DNA from: Bradyrhizobium sp. CCGUVB1N3
GTDB taxonomy: Bacteria > Pseudomonadota > Alphaproteobacteria > Rhizobiales > Xanthobacteraceae
Length of the DNA stretch: 64,000 nucleotides
NCBI RefSeq assembly: GCF_024199925.1
Contig: NZ_JANADR010000001.1
Location: forward strand, 7,071,501 to 7,135,500
Direction of reading: 5' to 3'
The notes beneath the pieces are model-generated. The model was not told where the DNA came from, did not search any database, and saw nothing but the letters and a program-made list of their open reading frames with translations. Every line of letters starts with the position of its first letter. Position 1 is the stretch's first letter. The position numbers and the translations under genes are program-made. Of this stretch, positions 44,919-52,892 are shown in pieces.

Positions 44919-46790
44919 ATGAGTGGGAGTGCGGCGGCGATGATGACGAAGCCCGCTTTTCGCAAGATCGAATGGCTGCCGCGCGACATCGACGTCGAGC
45001 GGCGCGACGACGGCACGGTGGTGCTGAAGTCGCGCATTCCGCTGCGGCCTTACGAGGCGCACATTCCCGCCTCGCTTGCGAAATGGGCGAGGGAAGCGCC
45101 CGAGCGCATCTGGCTCGCGCAGCGCGGCGGTCCCGATCGCACGTGGCGCAAGGTCTCCTACGGCGAAGCCAAGCGCACGGTCGATGCGCTGACGCAAGGC
45201 CTGCTCGATCTCCGCCTCGACGGACGGCCGGTCGCGATCCTCTCCGGCAATTCGATCGAGCACGCGCTGATGACGCAGGCCGCGATGCAGGCGCGCTCTC
45301 CGGCAGCGCCGGTGTCGCCGGCCTATTCCTTGATGAGCCACGATCACGTCAAGCTGAAGTATCTGTTCGACTTGATCAAGCCGGCTGTCGTGATGGTGCA
45401 GGATGGTCCGACCTTCGGGAAGGCGCTCAGGGCGATCGACCTCACCGGTGTCACCGTTGTTCACGTCGCTCGCGCCTGCGAGGGCATCAAGAGCGTCAGT
45501 TTCGCTGAGCTCGCGGCAACGCCCGTGACGCCCGATGTCGACGCGTCGATCGCGAAGATTACGCCGCAGACCGTCGGCAAGCTCCTGTTCACCTCCGGCT
45601 CGACCGGCATGCCCAAGGCCGTCATCAATACTCAAGCGATGATGTGTGCGAACGCGGCGATGATGATGCAGGTGCGGCCGCGCGACCCGAACGGTCCGAT
45701 CTCGACCATGCTGGACTGGATGCCTTGGAATCACACCATGGGCGGCAATGCCGCGTTTCATCCGATCCTGGTCGATGGCGGCACGCTCTATATCGACGAT
45801 GGACGGCCGATGCCGGGCCAGTTCGAGGAGACGCTGCGCAATCTGCACGAGATCTCGCCGACCTATTACGCCAACGTGCCGGCGGGTTACGCCGCGCTTG
45901 CTGCGGCGATGGAGAAGGACGACGCGCTTTGTCGCTCGTTCTTCAAGAACCTCTCCATTATGGCCTATGGCGGGGCGCGGCTGCCGGACGACCTCTACGA
46001 CCGCATGCAGGCGCTGGCGGTGAAGACCACCGGCGAGCGCATCGTGTTCTACACCGGCTGGGGCTCGACCGAGACCGCGCCGACCTCGACCGGCACCTAT
46101 TGGGACACCGAGCGCGTCGGCCTGATCGGCCTGCCGTTCCCCGGCGTCGAATTGAAGATGGTGCCGTGCGGCTCGAAATACGAATTGCGCCTCCGTGGCG
46201 TCAACGTCACGCCGGGCTATTTCGGCCAGGCCGAGCTGACCAGGAAGATGTTCGACGAGGAAGGTTTTTACTGCATCGGCGATGCCGGTATCTTCGTCGA
46301 TGACAGGGATCCCGTGCAGGGCATCATCTTTGCCGGGCGCGTCGTCGAGGATTTCAAGCTCACCACGGGTACCTTCGTGCATGTCGGCTCGCTCCGCACC
46401 GACGCGATCGCCGCCGCGACGCCGGTCGTGCATGATGCGCTGGTTGCCGGACAGGATCGCGCCTGCATCGGTCTGCTCGCCTGGCCGAACCTGCATGCCT
46501 GCCGCCAGCTCGTCGGCAATCCGGAGCTGAGTTTTGAGGATGCGGTGAAGCACCCCGAGGTGATCGCCTGCTTCAGGCGCGGGCTGGAGACGCACAACAG
46601 GGAATGCGAAGGCGCGAGCAGCCGCATCATTGCCCGCGCCATGCTAATGGTCGAGCCCCCCTCGATCGACGGCAACGAGCTGACGGACAAGGGCTACATC
46701 AACCAGCGTGCCGGCGTGGAGCGCCGTGCCGCGCTGGTGGAGCGGCTGTATGTCGAGAAGCCGGATGAAGGCGTGATCGTGCTGCGATGA
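44919..46790 (+). CDS. Feruloyl-CoA synthase-like AMP-forming ligase, first copy
   Basis: A 623-residue ANL-superfamily enzyme, longer than ordinary acyl-CoA ligases and of feruloyl-CoA synthase length. GGGAG lies 7 nt before the ATG. P-loop [16 protein letters not shown] (about residue 228), catalytic-site segment YTGWGSTETAP, acidic hinge GRVVEDFKLTTGTFVHVG, and a final part with ELTDKGYINQRAGVERRA in which the lysine replaces the usual A10 lysine context. This architecture (EDFKL hinge) is shared by the ligase at 62232-64000. It would activate ferulic, coumaric or related phenylpropanoic acids; substrate inferred from family. Confidence 0.9.
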   Translation: MSGSAAAMMTKPAFRKIEWLPRDIDVERRDDGTVVLKSRIPLRPYEAHIPASLAKWAREAPERIWLAQRGGPDRTWRKVSYGEAKRTVDALTQGLLDLRLDGRPVAILSGNSIEHALMTQAAMQARSPAAPVSPAYSLMSHDHVKLKYLFDLIKPAVVMVQDGPTFGKALRAIDLTGVTVVHVARACEGIKSVSFAELAATPVTPDVDASIAKITPQTVGKLLFTSGSTGMPKAVINTQAMMCANAAMMMQVRPRDPNGPISTMLDWMPWNHTMGGNAAFHPILVDGGTLYIDDGRPMPGQFEETLRNLHEISPTYYANVPAGYAALAAAMEKDDALCRSFFKNLSIMAYGGARLPDDLYDRMQALAVKTTGERIVFYTGWGSTETAPTSTGTYWDTERVGLIGLPFPGVELKMVPCGSKYELRLRGVNVTPGYFGQAELTRKMFDEEGFYCIGDAGIFVDDRDPVQGIIFAGRVVEDFKLTTGTFVHVGSLRTDAIAAATPVVHDALVAGQDRACIGLLAWPNLHACRQLVGNPELSFEDAVKHPEVIACFRRGLETHNRECEGASSRIIARAMLMVEPPSIDGNELTDKGYINQRAGVERRAALVERLYVEKPDEGVIVLR

Positions 46791-46809
46791 TCGTGCAACT
46801 CTCTCCACT

Positions 46810-46849
46810 GTCATTCCGGGCTCGCGACTTCGTCGCGCCCCGGAATGAC
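46810..46849. repeat. Palindromic repeat (GTCATTCCGGG type), copy 2
   Basis: GTCATTCCGGG and CCCGGAATGAC enclose GCGAC/GTCGC, a 40-bp hairpin in the spacer between the ligase and the first dehydrogenase. Confidence 0.8.
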
Positions 46850-46890
46850 GGCCACTATGAATGAGAACGAATAAACAAGGGTAGGCCGCC

Positions 46891-48021
46891 ATGAACTTCG
46901 ATTTCTCTGACGACCAGAAACAACAGCTCCGCGATCAGGCGCGCAAATTCCTCGGCGAAAAATGTCCGCCCAAGGCGGTGCGCGTCGTGCTCGATGGCAA
47001 GTCGCCTTATGACAAGGAGCTATGGAAAGGTCTGGCAGAGATGGGCTTCCTCGGTGTCGCTATCCCCGAGGAGTTCGGTGGTGCAGGTGCCGGCCATCTC
47101 GAGCTTTGCGTGATCGCCGAGGAGATGGGCCGTGCGAATGCGCCGGTGCCGTTCTCCTCGACCGTTTATCTGGCCGCCGAAGCGTTGCTGATCGCCGGGA
47201 GCGAGGCGCAGAAGACAAAATGGCTGCCTGCGATCGCCTCGGGCGAGGCGATCGGCACGTTGGCGCTGTTCGAGGGCACGGGCAACCCGTCGCCGAAGAA
47301 CATCAAGCTTACCGCTTCCAATGGTCTGCTCAACGGTGTGAAGAAGCCGGTGCCGGACGGCGCGATTGCCGATTTCGCGATCCTTGCTGCGCGCACGGGA
47401 TCGAGCGGCCGCGATAGCGATATCTCGTTGTTCCTCGTCGACCTCAAGGCCGGCGGCGTCGAGGCCAAGAGCCTCACCAATCTCGATCCGACGCGCGGCC
47501 AGGCCGAGCTCACCTTCAAGAACTGCAAGGCCGAGCCGCTGGGCGCGGCCGGCGAAGGCTGGAGCATCCTGACCCAGGTGCTCGATCGCGCCGCGGTGCT
47601 GATGGCCTTCGAGCAGGTCGGCGGCGCCGATCGCGCGCTGGAGATGGGACGCGACTACGCGCTCGACCGCATCGCCTTCGGCCGTCCGATCGGCTCGTTC
47701 CAGGCCATCAAGCACATGTTGGCGGACATGTATGTCTCGGCAACGTTGGCGCGCTCCAACAGCTATTACGGCGCCTGGGCGCTTTCGACAAATGCCGCGG
47801 AGTTGCCCGAGGCCGCTGCCGCCGCGCGCATCAGCGCGACGCAGGCGTTCCAGCATTGCGCCAAGAACAACATCCAGGTTCACGGCGGCATGGGTTTCAC
47901 CTGGGAGTTCGACTGCCACATGTACTACCGCCGCGCCAACGTGCTCGCGCTGGGGCTCGGCAGCCTATCGTATTGGGAAGACCAGCTCATCGACCGCATG
48001 CGCAAGAAGAACGCGGCTTAA
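46891..48021 (+). CDS. Acyl-CoA dehydrogenase, first of three
   Basis: A 376-residue FAD-dependent dehydrogenase introducing a double bond into an acyl-CoA. N-terminal helical domain (MNFDFSDDQKQQLRDQARKFL...), VAIPEEFGGAGAGHLELCVIAEEMG, and the C-terminal IQVHGGMGFTWEFDCHMYYRRAN. It is a shorter, more divergent member than the two downstream paralogs. Its middle domain departs from standard (LALFEGTGNPSPKNIKL in place of LTEPxAGSD), as in the small subunit of heteromeric acyl-CoA dehydrogenases. Such subunits pair with a ~400-residue partner; the next gene is a candidate. Confidence 0.92.
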   Translation: MNFDFSDDQKQQLRDQARKFLGEKCPPKAVRVVLDGKSPYDKELWKGLAEMGFLGVAIPEEFGGAGAGHLELCVIAEEMGRANAPVPFSSTVYLAAEALLIAGSEAQKTKWLPAIASGEAIGTLALFEGTGNPSPKNIKLTASNGLLNGVKKPVPDGAIADFAILAARTGSSGRDSDISLFLVDLKAGGVEAKSLTNLDPTRGQAELTFKNCKAEPLGAAGEGWSILTQVLDRAAVLMAFEQVGGADRALEMGRDYALDRIAFGRPIGSFQAIKHMLADMYVSATLARSNSYYGAWALSTNAAELPEAAAAARISATQAFQHCAKNNIQVHGGMGFTWEFDCHMYYRRANVLALGLGSLSYWEDQLIDRMRKKNAA

Positions 48022-48030
48022 CACGCCGTT

Positions 48031-48146
48031 CGTGTCCCGGACGCGATGCAGCACGTAGTGCTGCTTCGCAGAGCCGGGACCCAGGCTGCAATGGACCCCG
48101 GATCTGCAGCGCATCACTTTGTGCTGCGCTGCGTCCGGGGAACGAA
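48031..48146. repeat. Dispersed repeat, family C (copy 2)
   Basis: About 116 bp between dehydrogenase genes, beginning CGTGTCCCGGACGCGATGCA and ending GCGTCCGGGG. Its outer ends are inverted copies. It is nearly the same as 50791-50906 in the same orientation. Confidence 0.8.
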
Positions 48147-48161
48147 CCGAGAGATACTAAG

Positions 48162-49406
48162 ATGAACTTCGACGACACCCCGCAGGAAGCCGCGTTCCGC
48201 GCCACGGCGCGAGCCTGGATCGCCGCGAATGCGCCGAAGCAGCATGAGGACGAGCTCCGCAAATCATCGCTTGGCCGCACGCAACTGAAGAACGCCAATA
48301 TTCTCGACGTCGCAAAAGCCTGGCAGAAGAAGAAAGCGGATGCGGGCTGGGCCTGCCTGCACTGGCCGAAGGACTATGGCGGCCGTGGCGCCTCGCCGAT
48401 CGAGCGCGTGATCTGGCAGCAGGAAGAGGGCGTATTCGGCAAGCTCTCTGCGATGTTCATCATCGGCCATGGCATGTGCGGGCCGACGATGATGGCGTTC
48501 GCGCGCGAGGAGCATAAGCGCAAATATCTGCCGCCGCTTGCCTCCGGCGAAAAGGTCTGGTGCCAGCTCTTCTCCGAACCGGCCGGCGGCTCCGACGTTG
48601 CGGGCCTGCGCACCCGCGCCGAGAAGGACGGCGACGACTGGGTGATCAACGGCCAGAAGATCTGGACCTCAGGCGCGCATTATTCCGACTATGGCATCCT
48701 GCTCACCCGCACCGATCCCAACGTGCCCAAGCACAAGGGCCTCACCATGTTCTTCCTGGACATGAAGAGCCGAGGGGTTGAGGTGCGGCCGATCAAGCAG
48801 GCCAACGGCAATTCCGACTTCAACGAAGTCTATTTCACCAATGTCCGCATTCCCGATCACCAGCGCCTCGGCGAGGTCAATGACGGCTGGAACGTGTCGC
48901 TGACCACGCTGATGAACGAGCGGATGTCGATCGGCGCGGGCGTTGCCACCGGATTCCCGGAGCTGTTCGACTATTGCTCGAGCCTGATGCTCGACGGCGG
49001 TCCTGCGATCGAAGACCGCAGCGTGCGCTCAAAGCTTGCAAACTACGCGGTGAAGGCGAGCGGCTTGAAATACACCAGCATGCGCGCGATCTCGGCGCTG
49101 TCGCGTGGCGAGCGTCCGGGGCCGGAAAACTCCATCGGCAAGCTGGTCGCAGGCTCCATGATCCAGGAGGTCGCGATGTACGCGCTCGACCTGCAAGGTG
49201 CGGCCGGCGTCGTCAGCGGCCCCGAGGACGCCGAAGTCGCAGGCCGTTTCCAAGCCATGCTGCTCCGCGCCCCCGGCACCCGCGTCGAGGGCGGCACGGA
49301 CGAGATCATGCGCAACATCATCGCGGAGCGCGTGCTGGGCCTGCCCGGCGACATCCGCGTCGACAAGGACGTGCCGTTCAACAAGATCCCGACGAAGGGA
49401 AGATGA
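48162..49406 (+). CDS. Acyl-CoA dehydrogenase, second of three (tandem paralog)
   Basis: A 414-residue FAD-dependent dehydrogenase. The ATG at 48162 gives MNFDDTPQEAAFRATARAW, identical in form to the start of the next gene; the longer frame overlaps the preceding gene and repeat. Typical motifs: CLHWPKDYGGRGASPIERVIWQQE, LFSEPAGGSDVAGLRTRA, WVINGQKIWTSGAHYSDYG, and GTDEIMRNIIAERVLGLP near the C-terminus. It aligns with the gene at 49539 over the full 414 residues without a visible gap. With the smaller dehydrogenase upstream it could form a heteromeric enzyme for side chains of aromatic or isoprenoid acyl-CoAs. Confidence 0.94.
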   Translation: MNFDDTPQEAAFRATARAWIAANAPKQHEDELRKSSLGRTQLKNANILDVAKAWQKKKADAGWACLHWPKDYGGRGASPIERVIWQQEEGVFGKLSAMFIIGHGMCGPTMMAFAREEHKRKYLPPLASGEKVWCQLFSEPAGGSDVAGLRTRAEKDGDDWVINGQKIWTSGAHYSDYGILLTRTDPNVPKHKGLTMFFLDMKSRGVEVRPIKQANGNSDFNEVYFTNVRIPDHQRLGEVNDGWNVSLTTLMNERMSIGAGVATGFPELFDYCSSLMLDGGPAIEDRSVRSKLANYAVKASGLKYTSMRAISALSRGERPGPENSIGKLVAGSMIQEVAMYALDLQGAAGVVSGPEDAEVAGRFQAMLLRAPGTRVEGGTDEIMRNIIAERVLGLPGDIRVDKDVPFNKIPTKGR

Positions 49407-49415
49407 ACTCGAATC

Positions 49416-49508
49416 GTAGAGTGGGCAAAGGCGCGGAACGCGCCGTGCCCACCACTTCTGTTGCGAATATGTCAAGGTGGTGGGCACGCTTCGCTTTGCC
49501 CACCCTAC
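49416..49508. repeat. Dispersed palindromic repeat, family A (copy 4)
   Basis: GTAGAGTGGGCAAAG...GTGCCCACC on the left pairs with GGTGGGCAC...CTTTGCCCACCCTAC on the right. It lies between the tandem dehydrogenase genes. Confidence 0.85.
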
Positions 49509-49538
49509 GCAGACTGAGCAAGGATTGAGAGGTCGGCC

Positions 49539-50783
49539 ATGAATTTCGACGACACGCCGCAGGAAGCCGAGTTTCGCGCAACCGCCCGCAAATGGGTCGC
49601 CGCCAACGCGCCGAAGGAATTCGAGGAGGAGTTGTCAAAATCCTCGCTCGGTCGCATCCGGCTTGCCAAGCACGACATGGTCGAGGTCGGCAAGGCCTGG
49701 CAAAAGAGGAAGTCGGAGGCGGGTTGGGCCTGCCTGCACTGGCCGAAGGACTATGGCGGCCGTGGCGCAACGCCGATCGAGCGCGTGATCTGGCAGCAGG
49801 AGGAGGGCGTCTACGGCAAGCTGACGCAGCCGTTCCAGATCGGCGAGGGCATGTGCGGCCCGACCGTGATGGCCTGGGGCAGTGAGGAGGCCAAACGCCG
49901 ATATTTGCCAAAACTGGCCTCGGGCGAGGAGATCTGGTGCCAGCTTTTCTCCGAGCCGTCAGCCGGCTCCGACGTCGCAGGGCTTCGCACCCGCGCGGAG
50001 AAGAAGGGCGACAGCTGGGTCGTCAACGGCCAGAAGATCTGGACCTCGGGTGCGCATTATTCCGACTACGGGCTCCTGATTGCGCGGACCGATCCCAACG
50101 TGCCCAAGCACAAGGGCCTCACCATGTTCTTCCTTGATATGAAGAGCCCGGGCGTCGAGGTGCGGCCGATCAAGCAGGCCAACGGCATGCAGGAGTTCAA
50201 CGAGGTCTATTTCACCGACGTGGTGATCCCGGACAGCCAGCGCCTGGGCACCGTCGGCGACGGCTGGAACGTGTCGCTGACCACGCTGATGAACGAGCGC
50301 ATGTCGATCGGCTCGCGGCTTGCGACCGGCGTGCCGGAGATGTTCGAGTTCTGCTCGAACCTGATGCTGGAGGATGGCCTTGCGATCGACGATCCCGCCG
50401 TGCGCTCGAAACTCGCGAGCTGGGCGGTGAAATCGAACGGGTTGAAATATACCAGCTACCGCGCCATTTCGGCGCTGTCGAAGGGCGAGCGTCCGGGCCC
50501 GGAAAACTCCATCGGCAAGCTGGTGTCGGGCATGATGCTCCAGGACATCGCGGCTTACGCGATGGACCTGCAAGGCGCGGCGGGTGTTCTCACCGGTGCC
50601 GACGAGGAGACGGTTCACGGCCAATTCCAGCAGATGCTGCTGTCCTCGCCCTCGATGCGTATTGCGGGTGGCACCGACGAGATCTTGCGCAACATCATCG
50701 CCGAGCGCGTGCTCGGCCTGCCCGGTGACATCCGCGTCGACAAGGACGTGCCGTATAACAAGATCCCCACGAAGAGGCGTTGA
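49539..50783 (+). CDS. Acyl-CoA dehydrogenase, third of three (tandem paralog)
   Basis: A 414-residue FAD-dependent dehydrogenase. Same length and same start and end blocks as the preceding gene (MNFDDTPQEAEFRATARKW; GLPGDIRVDKDVPYNKIPTKRR), and identical runs such as VPKHKGLTMFFLDMKS and VEVRPIKQANG. Differences cluster at residues around 20-60, 100-115, 240 and 370-385, which may reflect substrate differences. TGAGAGGTCGGCC precedes the ATG. It clearly arose by tandem duplication of one gene with its neighbour. Confidence 0.94.
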   Translation: MNFDDTPQEAEFRATARKWVAANAPKEFEEELSKSSLGRIRLAKHDMVEVGKAWQKRKSEAGWACLHWPKDYGGRGATPIERVIWQQEEGVYGKLTQPFQIGEGMCGPTVMAWGSEEAKRRYLPKLASGEEIWCQLFSEPSAGSDVAGLRTRAEKKGDSWVVNGQKIWTSGAHYSDYGLLIARTDPNVPKHKGLTMFFLDMKSPGVEVRPIKQANGMQEFNEVYFTDVVIPDSQRLGTVGDGWNVSLTTLMNERMSIGSRLATGVPEMFEFCSNLMLEDGLAIDDPAVRSKLASWAVKSNGLKYTSYRAISALSKGERPGPENSIGKLVSGMMLQDIAAYAMDLQGAAGVLTGADEETVHGQFQQMLLSSPSMRIAGGTDEILRNIIAERVLGLPGDIRVDKDVPYNKIPTKRR

Positions 50784-50790
50784 AGATTCT

Positions 50791-50906
50791 CGTGTCCCGG
50801 ACGCGATGCAGCACGCAGTGCTGCTTCGCAGAGCCGGGACCCAGGCCACAATAGGCCCCGGCTCAGCAGCGCATCACTTCGTGCTGCGCTGCGTCCGGGG
50901 CACGAG
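50791..50906. repeat. Dispersed repeat, family C (copy 3)
   Basis: Same orientation as the 48031 copy, with about ten substitutions. Together they are direct repeats flanking both paralogous dehydrogenase genes. Confidence 0.8.
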
Positions 50907-50919
50907 AGCGAGTTAAGCG

Positions 50920-51618
50920 ATGGACGCTACCGTTAATCAAAAAGACCGCATCGGCGTGCTCGAAGAGCTCCTCAACGAGCGCTATTCGGTGCGCGCCTTC
51001 CTGCCGAAGGAGGTCGATCGCGCGACCATCGCGCATGTCCTGACGACGGCCCAGCGCACCGCATCCTGGTGCAACAGCCAGCCCTGGCAGGTCGTGATCG
51101 CCAGCGGGGAGGCCAAGGAGCGCTTTCGCAAGGCGATCTACCAGGAAGCCTCCCGCGGCCTCGGCGACGATTACGATTTCACCCCGCCGCGCGAGTATGT
51201 CGGCGTGTATCTGGAGCGCCGCCGCGAGAGCGGCTTTCAGCTCTACAACACGCTGGGCATCGCCCGCGGCGACAAGGCCGCCTACGCAAAACAGGCGCTG
51301 GAGAACTACAACTTCTTCGGCGCGCCGCATATCGCGATCATTCACACCAACGAGCCGCTCGGCATTTATGGAGCGATCGATTGCGGCGCCTATGTCTCGA
51401 ACTTCATGCTGGCCGCGCAGGCGCTCGGTCTCGGCACGATTCCGCAGGCCGCGCTTGCGCGCCATTCCGGCCTGATCCGTCGGCATTTTGATCTGGCCGA
51501 TGACCGCCGCGTCGTTTGCGGCATCTCGTTCGGCTATGCCGACCATGCCCACAAGGTCAACAGCTACCGCACGTCGCGGGCAAGCCTGGCTGACACCGTG
51601 ACCTTCGTGGACGAATGA
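50920..51618 (+). CDS. Nitroreductase-family FMN oxidoreductase
   Basis: A 232-residue flavoprotein. FMN-binding segments: NERYSVRAFLPKEV at residues 19-32, TASWCNSQPWQVVIASG near 45-60, GAYVSNFMLAAQALGLGTIPQAA, and CGISFGYADHAH near the C-terminus. The usual R-S-x-R-x-F motif is present as YSVRAF. It may reduce nitroaromatics, quinones or an enoate. It is the last plus-strand gene of the acyl-CoA block, 136 bp after the dehydrogenase, with a terminator just after it. Confidence 0.92.
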   Translation: MDATVNQKDRIGVLEELLNERYSVRAFLPKEVDRATIAHVLTTAQRTASWCNSQPWQVVIASGEAKERFRKAIYQEASRGLGDDYDFTPPREYVGVYLERRRESGFQLYNTLGIARGDKAAYAKQALENYNFFGAPHIAIIHTNEPLGIYGAIDCGAYVSNFMLAAQALGLGTIPQAALARHSGLIRRHFDLADDRRVVCGISFGYADHAHKVNSYRTSRASLADTVTFVDE

Positions 51619-51632
51619 CCTTCGCACGACGA

Positions 51633-51659
51633 AAGCCCCGATCGTCATGATCGGGGCTT
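51633..51659. terminator. Rho-independent terminator between convergent genes
   Basis: An 11-bp stem AAGCCCCGATC/GATCGGGGCTT with a 5-nt loop GTCAT. The 3' T-run is weak on the plus strand, with A-rich sequence at the other side, so it may serve both directions between the nitroreductase and the small secreted protein. Confidence 0.75.
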
Positions 51660-51678
51660 CGTTGTCGGACGCTGTCGC

Positions 51679-51912
51679 TTAGTAGATGCCGTAGCCGCAG
51701 ACGTTCACGATGCGCACGCGTGGACCGTGGCGGGTGGGCACGACGCGTTCCTGGTAGCAGCCGCTCACGCCGGTGTTGACATAGATGCCACCAAAGCCCC
51801 AGCCGGGACCCCAGTGATGATGAAAGCCGTGGGCCGAAGCAGCGCTGGGCGCGAGGGCGGCAATGCCGAGCGAACCGGCGGCGACGAGACCAAGGGCAAG
51901 CTTGCGAAACAT
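51679..51912 (-). CDS. Small secreted protein of unknown function
   Basis: A 77-residue protein with a clear Sec signal peptide (residues 1-27, FRKLALGLVAAGSLGIAALAPSAASA). The mature part of about 50 residues is rich in His, Gly and Trp (HGFHHHWGPGWGFGGIYV), then has two cysteines (SGCYQERVVPTRHGPRVRIVNVCGYGIY) that may pair. AGAGAAG lies just upstream of the start. Short GFHHHWGPG-type exported proteins are frequent in Bradyrhizobium; function unknown, although the histidines could bind metal. Confidence 0.83.
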   Translation of the reverse strand: MFRKLALGLVAAGSLGIAALAPSAASAHGFHHHWGPGWGFGGIYVNTGVSGCYQERVVPTRHGPRVRIVNVCGYGIY

Positions 51913-52094
51913 TCTCTTCTCTCCAGTGTGGCACGAGGCCGTTGTTGTGTCCCTGCATCTCGGTCGGCATGACTCCGAAACGCGTTCATTCGCGCCGGCA
52001 GGAATCGTGTTTCAGGATTGTTTCGTGAGGAGAGGAAGACGTTGGCCTCAGGCTTTCCGCGTCGTGAATGCTGCTTCGTGCGACGGGCCTTTTC

Positions 52095-52880
52095 TCAAAA
52101 CCGCGGCGGCCGCTTCTCGGCAAAGGCCTTGATGCCTTCCTTGATCTCGTCGCCGCGCATGCTTTCGCGATGGCGGCGGTCGGTCGCCTCCCCGTCGAGC
52201 GCGCCGCGGGCGAATTCGTTGATCGCGCGCTTCATGCCGCGCATCGCGATCGGTGCGTTGCCGGCGAGGATGTTGGCGAGCTTGTCGACCTCCTCGTCGA
52301 GAAGCTCCGGCGCCACCATGGCGGTGAGATAGCCGATCCGCAGCATCTCCGGCGCGCTGATCTTCTGCGCGGTCAGGAACAGCATTTTGGCGTTGTCGAC
52401 GCCGAGCCGGGTCACATAACGCCTGATGCCGCTGGCGTAGTAGTGAAGGCCCAGCCGTGCCGCCGGCATGAACATCTCGGCGGTGTCGGCGCCGATGCGG
52501 AAGTCGCAGGCGAGCGCGAGGTCGGTCGAGCCGCCATAGACGCCGCCGTTGAGGCGGCAGATCGTGGGCACGCCCAAATCCTCCAGGCGGTTGACCACGA
52601 CCTCGAACGCCGAGCCCGCGCTCTGCTGCTCCCTGGCGCTCACCGCGCGCTCGGCCACCGAATTGAGATCGTAGCCGGCGGAGAAGGCGCGCCCGGTGCC
52701 GGTCAGCACCAGCACGCGGACCGCAGCATCGGCCTCGATCCGGTCGAACAGTTTCATCAGCTCGCCGAGATCTTCAGCCTGCAACCGGTTGAGATGCCTG
52801 GGACGGTTGAGGCGGATGGTGGCACGCGCGCCGTCGATGTCGAGCAGGGGCGCGCTGGCGGTCTCGGCCGCATCCGACAT
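52095..52880 (-). CDS. Enoyl-CoA hydratase/isomerase family protein, atypical active site
   Basis: A 261-residue crotonase-fold protein. ATG at 52880 has GGAG 6 nt upstream; an earlier ATG at 52892 overlaps the preceding stop region. The oxyanion segment GTGRAFSAGYDLNSV and the ICRLNGGVYGGSTDLALACDFRIGADTAEMFMP block are typical. At the usual catalytic-acid position the sequence is ARLGLHYYASGIRRYV, with no Glu or Asp, so ordinary hydration is doubtful. It follows the potassium channel gene on the same strand with nearly no spacer, so the two may be co-transcribed. Confidence 0.88.
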   Translation of the reverse strand: MSDAAETASAPLLDIDGARATIRLNRPRHLNRLQAEDLGELMKLFDRIEADAAVRVLVLTGTGRAFSAGYDLNSVAERAVSAREQQSAGSAFEVVVNRLEDLGVPTICRLNGGVYGGSTDLALACDFRIGADTAEMFMPAARLGLHYYASGIRRYVTRLGVDNAKMLFLTAQKISAPEMLRIGYLTAMVAPELLDEEVDKLANILAGNAPIAMRGMKRAINEFARGALDGEATDRRHRESMRGDEIKEGIKAFAEKRPPRF

Positions 52881-52892
52881 TGCTGTCTCCAT

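Noticed and set aside
51922..51945. Possible sigma-54 promoter (TGGCAC...TTG) upstream of the small secreted protein
   Set aside because: The spacing between the GG and GC elements is wrong and it lies on the opposite strand to the gene.
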